Shown here: positions 25,429 through 34,517 of the stretch, in pieces
Layout: each line of letters opens with the position of its first letter
Position numbering within the stretch: position 1 is the first letter of the stretch
NCBI GenBank assembly: GCA_964611335.1
Contig: CAZSXR010000005.1
Location: 39,429 to 103,428 of the forward strand
Length of the DNA: 64,000 nt
Source of the DNA: BOG-1112 sp964611335
Lineage (GTDB): Bacteria; Bdellovibrionota_B; Oligoflexia; Oligoflexales; Bog-1112
Direction: 5' to 3'
Translations under genes and position numbers: made by a program
The notes under the pieces: generated by a model
The model's input: only the letters and a program-made list of their open reading frames with translations
The model's database searches: none
Told to the model about the DNA's origin: nothing

Positions 25429-25983
25429 TTAAATTGCGACGATCTCTATATCTTCATGAATTTCATCTTTGACAATAGAACGAATGGCCTCCAAAGTACC
25501 CGACATGGAACTTGGGCAACCTCCACACGCGCCCATATAGCGAATGGTCAAAATGTTATTTGTAAAATCCAGAATCTCGATATCTCCTCCGTCCATTTGT
25601 AAACTGGGACGAATCATCTGATCCAGTATCAGATCTATACGATCCATCAGGGGCGTCCAATTTGCTGGTTTTTCAGGTTTAGGGAGATCAGGGAAGTCGA
25701 TGAAGTTAGGATCATGTTTTTCAATATGAGTGAGAATTTGAGTCTGTATCTGCTCATCTAATCCACCCCAATCATGAAAACCACCTTGGGTTACAGTTAC
25801 AACATTTTCAAAAAAGTGAATTTGCTCTACACCTGGAATCGAGAATAAAACTTGTGCCAGAGGAATATGCGGACATTCTTTTGCAGACTTGTATGTTACT
25901 TTTCCGCTTGTCTTTAAATTCCTATCTACAATGTATTTGCGCGCTTTGGGATTCGGAGTTCCCTGGATGCGGAAAGAAATCAT
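25429..25983 (-). CDS. nfu: NfuA/NifU-type Fe-S carrier
   Basis: 184 aa with an N-terminal Nfu_N domain (FRIQGTPNPKARKYI; GVEQIHFFENVVTV) and a C-terminal NifU domain with the cluster-binding CxxC in GACGGCPSS. Carries assembled Fe-S clusters to target enzymes. ATGA overlap with sufU. Confidence 0.92.
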   Translation of the reverse strand: MISFRIQGTPNPKARKYIVDRNLKTSGKVTYKSAKECPHIPLAQVLFSIPGVEQIHFFENVVTVTQGGFHDWGGLDEQIQTQILTHIEKHDPNFIDFPDLPKPEKPANWTPLMDRIDLILDQMIRPSLQMDGGDIEILDFTNNILTIRYMGACGGCPSSMSGTLEAIRSIVKDEIHEDIEIVAI

Positions 25984-26456
25984 AAAGTCCCCGTTTCTGT
26001 ATTCGCTACTTTATCTGAATTTCCAACGAGAGCATTATGCAAAGTATGCCATGCAAGACCTGCACATTTTACACGTGAAGGATATTTACAAATGCCTGCA
26101 AATATTTTTAACTTACCTAAAACTTTAGTTTGTTCTGGTTCTAATTCACCAATAATCAAATGATGAAACTCATTAAAAATACTTTCCGCATCTTCTTTGC
26201 TTTTCCCCTTAAGGCTGAGAGTCATCATGGAAGCGGAAGCCTTGCTAATAGCGCAACCCGAACCTTGAAAACACACATTTTCTATTTTTCCTTGAACGTC
26301 AAATTTTACGTAAATCCATAAGTGATCACCACACAAAGGGTTATAACCTTCCGCTTTTAAGGAGGCATCTTTCATTTCACAGAAATTATGAGGGGAACGG
26401 TTGTGATCCAAAATCATCTGTTGATAAATATCGATTTCAAAAGGACTCAAACTCAT
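25980..26456 (-). CDS. sufU: SufU/IscU-like Fe-S scaffold or sulfur-transfer protein
   Basis: 158 aa. Three conserved Cys appear in the expected contexts: NPLCGDHLWI, GSGCAISKASASMM and SRVKCAGLAWHTL. Insert length between the second and third Cys resembles SufU more than IscU. SufU normally receives sulfur from SufS, but no sufS is adjacent. Overlaps sufD and nfu by ATGA at each end. Confidence 0.9.
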   Translation of the reverse strand: MSLSPFEIDIYQQMILDHNRSPHNFCEMKDASLKAEGYNPLCGDHLWIYVKFDVQGKIENVCFQGSGCAISKASASMMTLSLKGKSKEDAESIFNEFHHLIIGELEPEQTKVLGKLKIFAGICKYPSRVKCAGLAWHTLHNALVGNSDKVANTETGTL

Positions 26457-27760
26457 ATCGTAGCTTTCTCATTGAAAAGAGAATTCAAATTCAACCTGTG
26501 GTTGCGGATATTGAAACGCAAAGTTTCGTCAGCTATTTCCATCACAAGCTCTTCCGTAAAAGCATTGCTGAGTATGTTTTCTGCTTTAGATCGAGGGATT
26601 CCCCGTGTTTGGAGATAGAAGACTTCGTCTTCACGCATGCGTCCTATCGCGGCTCCATGAGCACATTTCACATCGTCAGATTCAATTTCCAGATGTGGTT
26701 TTGCATCGATTTCAGCTTCTGCTCCCAAAAGTAGATTTTTTGTAAGCTGATGTGCATCAATTTTATGGAGGCCCTCAGCCACTTTAATGTGAGCATTGAA
26801 AACACCACGAGATTGATCTTCCGCTACACCTTTAAAATATTGTCTGCTTTTTGTATAAGAAGCTGCATGATCTATAAACACGCTAAAGTCTACCTGCTCA
26901 TTTTTTCGAGTATGAAAAACCCCATTCAAATGAGTTTCAGAAGCATCTTCTGCAAGATGGGCATGCACTCCCTCTCGTGCAAGATCCGCTTGTCCTAGTT
27001 CGAAGAAACAAAAACTTTTAGACCTCGCTTTTTGATAAAGACGAGTATGACCCATATAGAAGTGAGTAGAGTCCATTTTTTGAAATTTGGAATAACTCAT
27101 TCGTGCATCTTCGCAAAGAATCATATCTGTGATCGTATTTGTAAAAGTTGAAGTACTTTTCGAATCTCCATCGATATATACGATCGTTTCCATAAGAGAA
27201 AGTTGGGCATTTTTTCCAATATAGATCAAATTGCGCGCGTGTATAGAGCGAGAAGATTTATGTCCTGTTATAAAATGGATAATATGAAGTGCTTTTTCAA
27301 CACATGCAGAAATAGGGACATGAACAAATATCCCTTTCGATAAAAAAGCATTGTTGAGATCTGTAAAAGCATTTTTGCGATAACGAGCACTTAGAGATTC
27401 TTTGATCAAATCTGGAAATGTTTGAAAGGCCTCTTCCAAAGTGCAGAGAGATACGTGTTGAGGAAGTTGTTTATTTTCATTTAAATGACCATTTACAAGA
27501 ACAACGTTACAAGCATTTTCAACGAAAAATTGACGATAGTTTGAAGGAGGGCTTTCTAAAGAGGAATCCCAATCGAAAGCATTTTTTGACAAATTTCGTA
27601 AACTTGTATATTTCCAGTTTTCATCGCGGAGTGAAGGCAAGCCAGTTTCTAGATACCGAGCTTTGCAGCTTTTACGAAGCTCCTCTACCCAAAGAGGACT
27701 CGGTTTCTTTATTTTAGAAAAACTTTTAAAGGCTTTGTCAAAGGTATTGAGAGTTTCCAT
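26453..27760 (-). CDS. sufD: SufD, Fe-S assembly scaffold subunit
   Basis: 435 aa, with the SufBD beta-helix core: AQLSLMETIVYIDG, GVFNAHIKVAEGLHKIDAHQ, LEIESDDVKCAHGAAIGRM and TRGIPRSKAENIL. Partner of SufB and SufC in the SufBC2D complex. GGAG lies before the ATG, 11 bp after sufC. Confidence 0.93.
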   Translation of the reverse strand: METLNTFDKAFKSFSKIKKPSPLWVEELRKSCKARYLETGLPSLRDENWKYTSLRNLSKNAFDWDSSLESPPSNYRQFFVENACNVVLVNGHLNENKQLPQHVSLCTLEEAFQTFPDLIKESLSARYRKNAFTDLNNAFLSKGIFVHVPISACVEKALHIIHFITGHKSSRSIHARNLIYIGKNAQLSLMETIVYIDGDSKSTSTFTNTITDMILCEDARMSYSKFQKMDSTHFYMGHTRLYQKARSKSFCFFELGQADLAREGVHAHLAEDASETHLNGVFHTRKNEQVDFSVFIDHAASYTKSRQYFKGVAEDQSRGVFNAHIKVAEGLHKIDAHQLTKNLLLGAEAEIDAKPHLEIESDDVKCAHGAAIGRMREDEVFYLQTRGIPRSKAENILSNAFTEELVMEIADETLRFNIRNHRLNLNSLFNEKATI

Positions 27761-27771
27761 ATTCGCTCCGT

Positions 27772-28524
27772 TTAGTTGATAAAAGGCTCGTAACCTTTTT
27801 CTTCAACTTCTTTAGCCAGCTCGTAGCTTCCAGATTTGACAATGCGCCCGTTGCTTAAAATATGAACTTTATCGGGAACTATGTAGTTCAAAATGCGTTG
27901 ATAGTGTGTGATCAAGACGAAAGAATTTTCTTTTGTACGCAGTCTGTTTATTCCTGCTGAAACAGCTCTCAAAGAATCGATGTCAAGTCCTGAATCTGTT
28001 TCATCAAGTATGCACAATCGTGGAGCTAAGACTGCGATCTGTAAGATCTCGTTCCGTTTCTTTTCTCCACCTGAGAAATCCACATTCAACTGGCGACTGA
28101 TAAAAGATTCGTCCATTCCAAGCATGCGGGCTTTATCGCTGAGGAAGTCTTTAAAATCGAGTATGTCCATCTCCTGTCCACCCTGATGAGCGGAAACGGA
28201 ATTGAAAGCAGCTCGAAGGAATTCAAAGTTACTGACACCAGGAACTTCTGTTGGATACTGAAATGCAAGAAACAATCCTTCGCGTGCACGCTCGTCAGCG
28301 GAAAGGTCGAGTAAATTTTTCATTTTCATATTGATGTCGAAAAGAACAGCACCTGAATCCACGGTGTAGTCAGGATGACCTGCGAGAATTTTTGACAGAG
28401 TGCTTTTTCCCGAACCGTTAGGGCCCATGATAGCGTGAACTTCACCTTCTTTGACATGAAGGTTTAGCCCTTTCAAAATAGGAACTTTGTTAACGGAAGC
28501 ATGTAAATTTTGAATGTCCAACAT
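27772..28524 (-). CDS. sufC: SufC, Fe-S assembly ATPase
   Basis: 250 aa ABC-type ATPase: Walker A IMGPNGSGKSTLS, signature NVDFSGGEKKRNEIL, Walker B RLCILDETDSGLDIDSL and SFVLITHYQRIL. The GEKKRNE signature and DETDSGLD are diagnostic of SufC rather than a transporter ATPase. Confidence 0.96.
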   Translation of the reverse strand: MLDIQNLHASVNKVPILKGLNLHVKEGEVHAIMGPNGSGKSTLSKILAGHPDYTVDSGAVLFDINMKMKNLLDLSADERAREGLFLAFQYPTEVPGVSNFEFLRAAFNSVSAHQGGQEMDILDFKDFLSDKARMLGMDESFISRQLNVDFSGGEKKRNEILQIAVLAPRLCILDETDSGLDIDSLRAVSAGINRLRTKENSFVLITHYQRILNYIVPDKVHILSNGRIVKSGSYELAKEVEEKGYEPFIN

Positions 28525-28539
28525 AAGTATGTCCTTTGG

Positions 28540-29976
28540 CTAACCAATACTATCTTCGAGTTTCATTTCGAGTAACTTGATAGCTTCTACTGAAAACTCA
28601 AGAGGCAGCTTATTGAAAACCTCTTTACAGAATCCGTTGAGCAAAAGACTGACAGCTTTTTCCTCATTGATTCCTCTAGATTTGAAATAAAAGATTTCTT
28701 CACCACTTATTTTTGATGTGGTTGCTTCATGCTCAACTGTTGCTGTATTGTTTTTAATTTCGATATATGGATATGTATTTGCTTTGGCTTCGGAACCCAC
28801 AAGCATGGAATCACAGCAGGTATAATTACGTGCATTTTCCGCTGAAGATGCGATTTTTACTTGCCCCCTGTAACTGTTGGAGGAGCGATCTGCAGAAATG
28901 CCCTTTGAAATAATACGACTCGAAGTATTTTTTCCAAGATGGATCATCTTGGTTCCCGTATCCGCTTGCATCCGTTTGTTTGTCAATGCAACAGAGTAAA
29001 ATTCACCTCGCGAATGGTCTCCTTGAAGAACCACACTCGGATATTTCCAAGTGATGGCAGACCCTGTTTCTACCTGTGTCCATGATATTTTGGAATGCTC
29101 ACCTCTGCATAAACCCCGTTTGGTTACAAAGTTGAAAATCCCACCAACTCCGTTTGCATCTCCTGTGTACCAGTTTTGCACTGTTGAATAATTGATTTCT
29201 GCATTTTTGAGAGCAATAAGCTCAACGACTGCAGCATGTAACTGATTCTCATCCCTCATCGGTGCTGTGCAGCCTTCGAGATAATTCACTTTTGAACCTT
29301 CTTCTGCAATGATCAGTGTTCGTTCAAATTGTCCTACTTCTGCGGCATTGATTCGAAAGTATGTTGAAAGATCCAGCGGACAGTGCACCCCCTTCGGAAT
29401 GTAAACAAAAGAACCATCGCTAAATACAGCAGAATTCAAACTTGCAAAAAAATTATCTTTATAAGGAACTACAGACCCTAAATACTTTTTAATAAGTTCA
29501 GGATATTTTTTGGAAGCTTCCGTGAAAGAGCAAAAGACAACTCCAAGTTGTGCAAGCTCTTCCTGATGGGTTGTCCCTACAGATACACTGTCAAACACAG
29601 CGTCGACAGCAACTCCAGTCAACCTTTTTTGTTCGGAAAGAGGAATGCCAAGACGTTCAAAAGTTTTGAGAACTTCTTCATCAACATCTTTAAGGTCTTT
29701 AGGCTTTTTCTTTTTAGGTGCAGAGTGGTAGCTTATGTCCTGATAGTCTATGGCTTTGTAATGAGCGTTGGCCCAATGAGGCTCTTCCAGTGTCTGCCAG
29801 TGACGGAAAGCTTTCAATCGGAATTCTAATAAGAATTCAGGCTCTTCTTTGAGAAGGGAGAGGCGGCGGATGGTATCTTCGGTCAGGCCTTTAGCAAAAA
29901 TATCAGTCTCGACCTCACTCACGAAGCCGAATTTGTATTCGCTGTTTGAGAATTCTTGTTTTCTACTTTGGGTCAC
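28540..29976 (-). CDS. sufB: SufB, Fe-S assembly scaffold subunit
   Basis: 478 aa, first gene of the suf operon. Conserved YLEGCTAPMRDENQLHAAVV, NFVTKRGLC with the conserved Cys, TWKYPSVVLQGD, NYTCCDSMLVG and VEHEATTSKISGEEIFYFKS. Starts with GTG at 29976, preceded by AGAGGA at suitable spacing. Its upstream spacer is shared with the divergent IscA-like gene and carries a palindrome that may be the Rrf2 operator. Confidence 0.96.
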   Translation of the reverse strand: MTQSRKQEFSNSEYKFGFVSEVETDIFAKGLTEDTIRRLSLLKEEPEFLLEFRLKAFRHWQTLEEPHWANAHYKAIDYQDISYHSAPKKKKPKDLKDVDEEVLKTFERLGIPLSEQKRLTGVAVDAVFDSVSVGTTHQEELAQLGVVFCSFTEASKKYPELIKKYLGSVVPYKDNFFASLNSAVFSDGSFVYIPKGVHCPLDLSTYFRINAAEVGQFERTLIIAEEGSKVNYLEGCTAPMRDENQLHAAVVELIALKNAEINYSTVQNWYTGDANGVGGIFNFVTKRGLCRGEHSKISWTQVETGSAITWKYPSVVLQGDHSRGEFYSVALTNKRMQADTGTKMIHLGKNTSSRIISKGISADRSSNSYRGQVKIASSAENARNYTCCDSMLVGSEAKANTYPYIEIKNNTATVEHEATTSKISGEEIFYFKSRGINEEKAVSLLLNGFCKEVFNKLPLEFSVEAIKLLEMKLEDSIG

Positions 29977-30009
29977 CTGAAATCCTCTTTATGACACAAT
30001 TCTTTGCCA

Positions 30010-30049
30010 TTGCGCGAGTTCGCAATATGTCTATCAATTTAGTCGACAT
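30010..30049. promoter_or_regulatory. Palindromic operator candidate between sufB and IscA-like gene
   Basis: At 30027-30049 two half-sites, ATGTCTATCAA and its near mirror TTAGTCGACAT, form a 23-bp imperfect palindrome. A second short inverted repeat, TTGCG/CGCAA, lies at 30010-30025. The spacing and AT-rich centre resemble Rrf2-family sites, and the only regulator of the cluster is Rrf2-like. Binding is inferred. Confidence 0.45.
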
Positions 30050-30130
30050 TTATCTATGGAAAACTTAAATAGATTTAGGCGGTGCTTGATTGAGACATGT
30101 CACCGAGAATCTACGATTCAAGAGGATAAG

Positions 30131-30520
30131 ATGCAAGAAACATGTGAGATTTTTCTGGACGCGGAGGCTTTAAAACAAGCCTTTCTTTACAAAAAGAATA
30201 ACCCACAATGGGCGGATTTTTCACTGAGGATTTACATAGCGGGTAAGGGTTGCGATGGTTTTAATTACGGTGTGAGTTTTGATCCCGCACAATCCGATGA
30301 TGTGCGGATTGTTCATAAAAGTGAGGAAGGAGAATCTTTAGAGATTGTCATAGATCCTGAAACTTACAAATTTGTGAAAGGTTCAACAGTGACTTGGGTT
30401 CATGATGAGAGGGGCAAAGGCTTTCTGCTTGAAAATCCTCGGCATAAAAAGTTCCGTGGAAAATTTTTCAAGAAAACAGGCTGGGAGCAAAGAGTTTTAG
30501 AAAACAATGGATGTAAGTAA
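30131..30520 (+). CDS. IscA/HesB-like protein lacking the C-terminal CxC ligands
   Basis: About 129 aa, A-type Fe-S carrier fold: RIYIAGKGCDGFNYGVSFD with the first ligand Cys, then FVKGSTVTWVHDERGKGFLLENP. Standard A-type carriers end with a CGCGxSF-type motif; here the region reads HKKFRGKFFKKTG with no Cys, so two of the three usual ligands are missing. A longer frame starts at 30056, but AGAGG at 30121-30125 sits 5 nt before the ATG at 30131. Divergent from sufB, so probably co-regulated. It may bind clusters differently or have another role. Confidence 0.75.
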   Translation: MQETCEIFLDAEALKQAFLYKKNNPQWADFSLRIYIAGKGCDGFNYGVSFDPAQSDDVRIVHKSEEGESLEIVIDPETYKFVKGSTVTWVHDERGKGFLLENPRHKKFRGKFFKKTGWEQRVLENNGCK

Positions 30521-30578
30521 ATGGGTCGAAAGGGGAGAACAAAGCTCCTACGCCAAATAGAAGCTCTTGCCTTAACGG

Positions 30579-32681
30579 TTAGAATCTAAAGAGGTCAAGA
30601 ATCCATTGGTGTGCGGAAATAATAAACGGTGCAAAGACCAGACTTAAAATGGCCATCAGCTTCATCAGGATGTTCAATGAAGGGCCGGACGTATCTTTCA
30701 TTGGATCACCTACAGTGTCGCCTACAACAGCAGCTTTGTGTGCGTCTGAACCTTTTCCACCCAGTTCTCCGCTTTCAATATACTTCTTAGCGTTATCCCA
30801 TGCTCCACCAGAGTTTGAAGAAGAAATAGCTTGTACAATTCCCACACCCAAAGCACCAGCAAGCATACCTGCAAGTGCTTCGACGCCGAAAAGAACACCG
30901 AATACGAGTGGAGCAAGAAGAACGAGAAGACCTGGTGCAATCATTTCTTTTAAAGCAGATTGTGTGGAAATAAATACGCAACGACCGTAATCCGGTTTGC
31001 CTGTTCCTGCCATCAAACCTGGAATTTCTCGGAACTGACGACGTACTTCTTCAATCATACCGAATGCAGCACGACCTACTGCACGCATGGTTTGCGCAGA
31101 GAACAACATAGGAAGTGAACATCCTGCAAATAATCCTGCAAAAACTTTAGGATTCAGTAAATCTAGATGGCTGACACCCGAAACTGTTAAAAATGCTGCA
31201 AATAAAGCCAGACCTGTAAGGACTGCAGATCCAATGGCAAAACCCTTTCCAATTGCGGCAGTCGTGTTTCCTGCTGCGTCAAGAACGTCTGTACGCTGAC
31301 GTACAACTTTTTCAAGGTGTGACATCTCTGCAATACCACCTGCGTTGTCTGCAACAGGACCGTAAGCATCGATTGTTAAACTTACACCGATGGTTGAAAT
31401 CATACCGAGAGCAGCCATCGCAATACCATACATTCCTGCTAAATCCCAGGAGGTGTAAACAATAGCAGCAATGGTAAGTACAGGAATCACAGCAGACATA
31501 TAACCCGCACTTAGACCGTAAATGATATTTGTAGCAGCGCCTGTTTGTGAAGCGAGAGCAATCTGACGAACTGGCTTATAAGAATGAGAAGTGAAATATT
31601 CTGTAACGTAACCGATGATCAACCCACCCCAAAGACCTGAAAGAACGGAATAGAAAACATTCCATTTTGTAACGATTTTTTGTGGGATTTCGAATTGATC
31701 AACCATTGCAATATCTGTGAGGAAATACAAAGCAATTGTCATTAAAATAGTAGAGAAAAGCAGCTGACGTTTTAAAGCTTTTTCGACAGAACGCGTTTCT
31801 TCTGTAACACGCGCAAAAAGCAAGGTGAGTAAACATACAGGAATACCTGTAGCAGAAATTAAAAGTGGATAATAAAGAGCAGAAAGAGATTGTGAGATTG
31901 CAAGTGTTGAAGCTCCGATGACGAGTGCAGCACAGCTTGCTTCTGCAAGAGAACCGAAAAGATCTGCCCCCATACCCGCAATGTCACCCACGTTGTCGCC
32001 TACATTGTCTGCAATGACAGCAGGGTTACGAGGATCATCTTCAGGAATACCAGCTTCCACTTTTCCCACAAGGTCAGCACCAACGTCTGCCGCTTTGGTG
32101 TAAATACCACCACCGACACGTCCGAATAAAGCTACGGTAGACCCACCGAGACCAAAGCCAGAAACCATTTCCATCGCAAGATGCACGTTGTCGATCATTC
32201 CTGTGAAGATCAAACAGATGGTGATCAATCCAAGTACCGCAAATCCGCAGAGAGCCATTCCCATAACAGCACCTGAATTAAAAGCTACGCTAAATGCAGC
32301 TTTCAAACTTTTTCTTGCAGCAACAGTTGTACGTACATTCCCCCGTGTTGCAATGCTCATTCCTAAGAAAGCACAAAGACTAGAAGTCAAAGCACCCGCT
32401 AGAAACGCGCATGCGCTGAAGGCGCCCGCGTTGATAGCAGCACCGCTGTGATTTAGTGAAAAGAAAATAACGGCAGCAAAAAAAATACAGAAGATTCCGA
32501 CATAAGTGTATTCAGCTTTCAAGAAGGCCATAGCACCTTCCGAAATAGCGCCGGAAATAAATTTAAGGCGTGAAAGTTCATCGGGCTTTCCATCGATCGT
32601 AATCGACATAACTCTTTTTGCATAAATAGCTGCGGCAGCTAACGCTAGGATGGCACAGGTGAAAATGAAATAGACCGTCAA
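30579..32681 (-). CDS. hppA: Membrane-bound ion-pumping pyrophosphatase, K+-dependent type
   Basis: 700-aa inner-membrane pump that hydrolyses pyrophosphate to move H+ (or Na+) outward, with about 16 hydrophobic helices. Catalytic loops are clear: GGGIYTKAADVGADLVGKVE, DDPRNPAVIADNVGDNVGD and VVGDTVGDPMKDTSGPSLN. The segment GNTTAAIGKGFAIGSA carries Ala where K+-independent pumps have Lys, pointing to the K+-dependent subfamily. H+ versus Na+ specificity cannot be decided here. Starts with TTG, preceded by AGAGG. Confidence 0.95.
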   Translation of the reverse strand: MTVYFIFTCAILALAAAAIYAKRVMSITIDGKPDELSRLKFISGAISEGAMAFLKAEYTYVGIFCIFFAAVIFFSLNHSGAAINAGAFSACAFLAGALTSSLCAFLGMSIATRGNVRTTVAARKSLKAAFSVAFNSGAVMGMALCGFAVLGLITICLIFTGMIDNVHLAMEMVSGFGLGGSTVALFGRVGGGIYTKAADVGADLVGKVEAGIPEDDPRNPAVIADNVGDNVGDIAGMGADLFGSLAEASCAALVIGASTLAISQSLSALYYPLLISATGIPVCLLTLLFARVTEETRSVEKALKRQLLFSTILMTIALYFLTDIAMVDQFEIPQKIVTKWNVFYSVLSGLWGGLIIGYVTEYFTSHSYKPVRQIALASQTGAATNIIYGLSAGYMSAVIPVLTIAAIVYTSWDLAGMYGIAMAALGMISTIGVSLTIDAYGPVADNAGGIAEMSHLEKVVRQRTDVLDAAGNTTAAIGKGFAIGSAVLTGLALFAAFLTVSGVSHLDLLNPKVFAGLFAGCSLPMLFSAQTMRAVGRAAFGMIEEVRRQFREIPGLMAGTGKPDYGRCVFISTQSALKEMIAPGLLVLLAPLVFGVLFGVEALAGMLAGALGVGIVQAISSSNSGGAWDNAKKYIESGELGGKGSDAHKAAVVGDTVGDPMKDTSGPSLNILMKLMAILSLVFAPFIISAHQWILDLFRF

Positions 32682-33057
32682 GGCTAACCTCTTTCAATTT
32701 TGTGGTGGTTTACCTAAAAAACTAGGTTTTCTTATATAAGTTCTTGAGAATAAAAAAAAGTAAAAAACCAGCGGTTCATGAGAAAGGGCTGCTAATTAAA
32801 ACACAGACTTGATTCTTATTTCTTTCGACAGCGGACCATGGGGAGATCGGAGAAACCTTTTGTGTGAAGGGATTTGAAAATCAAACCTTCAAGGTGTTTT
32901 GATGGTCTCGTATAATTTCTTAACACTCACCTACAGTGCGAAGTTCACCCGATGTAGAAATAAAGTGTGAAAGATCAAGACGAGGCTTTGGAAGCACAGA
33001 GATTTCGTTTCTCGCCATATTCCTTTAAACTCATAGTAAGACCTTTGAGGAGCTTCT
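32682..33057. other. Intergenic region between hppA and DUF1295 gene
   Basis: A 376-bp spacer between divergent genes. A short hairpin ACCTA/TAGGT near 32712-32726 lies in the hppA leader, and a TATAAG-like -10 for hppA follows nearby. A minus-strand frame across 32931-33176 overlaps the next gene and has no protein-like features. Nothing else was recognised. Confidence 0.4.
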
Positions 33058-33837
33058 ATGTTTTTATACGGACTTTTAAGTGTTCTGTGTTTCATGATAG
33101 CAGTTTGGATTTTGAGTGTAAAAAAGAAAGACGCAAGTCTTGTTGATCGATGTTGGGGTTTAAACTTTGTCCTCATAACCTTCGTCTATTTTATTGTGAA
33201 CCCAGCTCTTAATATGCGTCACTTTCTTCTTCTGGCGCTTGTCTCTATTTGGGGAATACGTCTTTCCTATCATATCCATAAACGAAACACAGGTCGTGGT
33301 GAAGATTACAGATATAGAAGCATGAGAAAGAAACATGGTTCTCGATTTTGGTGGTACAGTTTGTTTTCGGTCTTTCTCTTTCAAGGGCTTTTGGCATGGG
33401 TTATTAGCGCACCGATCCTATGGGTTTTTATGTCGAATGGTAAATCGATTTTCTTTCTCGATAAGATAGCTTTTGTTGTATGGGTGTTGGGATTCTTTTT
33501 TGAAACTATGAGTGACTATCAGCTTGCAAAGTTCAAAGCAAAAACTGCGAATACAGGAAAAGTTTGCAAAGAGGGACTTTGGGCTCTTTGTCGACATCCT
33601 AATTATTTCGGTGATGCTCTGGTTTGGTGGTCTTTCTATATTTTTGCTCTCTCGGTTCCCTATGGTTTTCTAAGCTTTTTTGGTCCTCTCATTATGAATC
33701 TTTTTTTGAGATATATTTCGGGTGTAAGTCTTCTAGAGCAAAATTTGAAAAAAACAAAACCGGAATATGCCGCATATATTGCAAGTACTCCAGCTTTTAT
33801 CCCCAATTTTAAATATTTTATTAAGTGGAAATGTTAA
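33058..33837 (+). CDS. DUF1295 / steroid 5-alpha-reductase-like membrane protein
   Basis: 259 aa with about six hydrophobic segments. Family landmarks: DASLVDRCWGLNFVLITFVY at the N-terminus, GEDYRYRSMRKKHG in the middle, and the C-terminal GLWALCRHPNYFGDALVWW, which in the ICMT/5-alpha-reductase superfamily binds the cofactor. Substrate unknown. GAGGAG Shine-Dalgarno 6 nt before the ATG. Confidence 0.87.
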   Translation: MFLYGLLSVLCFMIAVWILSVKKKDASLVDRCWGLNFVLITFVYFIVNPALNMRHFLLLALVSIWGIRLSYHIHKRNTGRGEDYRYRSMRKKHGSRFWWYSLFSVFLFQGLLAWVISAPILWVFMSNGKSIFFLDKIAFVVWVLGFFFETMSDYQLAKFKAKTANTGKVCKEGLWALCRHPNYFGDALVWWSFYIFALSVPYGFLSFFGPLIMNLFLRYISGVSLLEQNLKKTKPEYAAYIASTPAFIPNFKYFIKWKC

Positions 33838-33863
33838 TTCACATTTTTATGTAGGAAGAGAAT

Positions 33864-34436
33864 ATGGACAAAGGTCGCTTGGAAGCTTTTAGTGATGGAG
33901 TCATGGCAATCCTGATCACAATTATGGTTCTGTCTTTGCGTACCCCACATAGCGCAGATATAGAGGCCATTTTTGAACTTTGGCCTACATTCTTGAGTTA
34001 TATGCTTAGCTTTTTTTACCTAGCAATATATTGGAACAATCACCATCATCTCTTTCAAATTGTGAAGCATGTCAACGGCTCTATTTTGTGGGCAAATATG
34101 CATCTCTTATTTTGGTTTTCCTTGCTTCCCTTTGTTACAGCGTGGTCGGGAGAAAATCAATTTGCAGATTTCCCTGTAGCTCTCTATGGAGTTGTGCTCT
34201 TATTTTCAGCGATTGCTTATTATATTTTAACGAGGGTTCTTGTTAATTCTCATGGATCAGATTCCACTTTAGCTAAAGCTCTTGGTCAAGATGTGAAAGA
34301 AAAATTTTCAATACTCTTTTATGCCATTGGGATTGTTGTATCCTTCTATTCTGCAAGTGTAGGTTTTTGCGTGTATTGGTTGGTTGCTATTATGTGGATT
34401 ATTCCAGACAGACGTATAGAAAAGAATGTTAAGTAG
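33864..34436 (+). CDS. TMEM175-family potassium channel-like protein
   Basis: 190 aa, six probable membrane helices. The selectivity helix signature FSDGVMAILITIMVL follows RLEAF at the N-terminus, as in bacterial TMEM175 (DUF1211). Bacterial members form tetrameric K+ channels. Good Shine-Dalgarno (AGGAAG) and 26 bp after the DUF1295 gene. A hairpin terminator follows. Confidence 0.9.
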   Translation: MDKGRLEAFSDGVMAILITIMVLSLRTPHSADIEAIFELWPTFLSYMLSFFYLAIYWNNHHHLFQIVKHVNGSILWANMHLLFWFSLLPFVTAWSGENQFADFPVALYGVVLLFSAIAYYILTRVLVNSHGSDSTLAKALGQDVKEKFSILFYAIGIVVSFYSASVGFCVYWLVAIMWIIPDRRIEKNVK

Positions 34437-34466
34437 AATTTATGTGAAGATTTTTAAGGAAGAAGA

Positions 34467-34511
34467 CCACACTCTCTTCATTTAGATGATAGGAGAGTGT
34501 GGACAATTTTT
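34467..34511. terminator. Bidirectional terminator between TMEM175 and histone-like genes
   Basis: CCACACTCTC (34467-34476) and GAGAGTGTGG (34493-34502) form a perfect 10-bp stem, followed by TTTTT at 34507-34511 on the + strand. It lies between convergent genes and can serve both. Confidence 0.8.
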
Positions 34512-34517
34512 GAGTTT

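Noticed and set aside
32931..33176. 81-codon minus-strand frame upstream of and overlapping the DUF1295 gene
   Set aside because: Opposite-strand shadow of a clear gene with no recognisable domain or Shine-Dalgarno.
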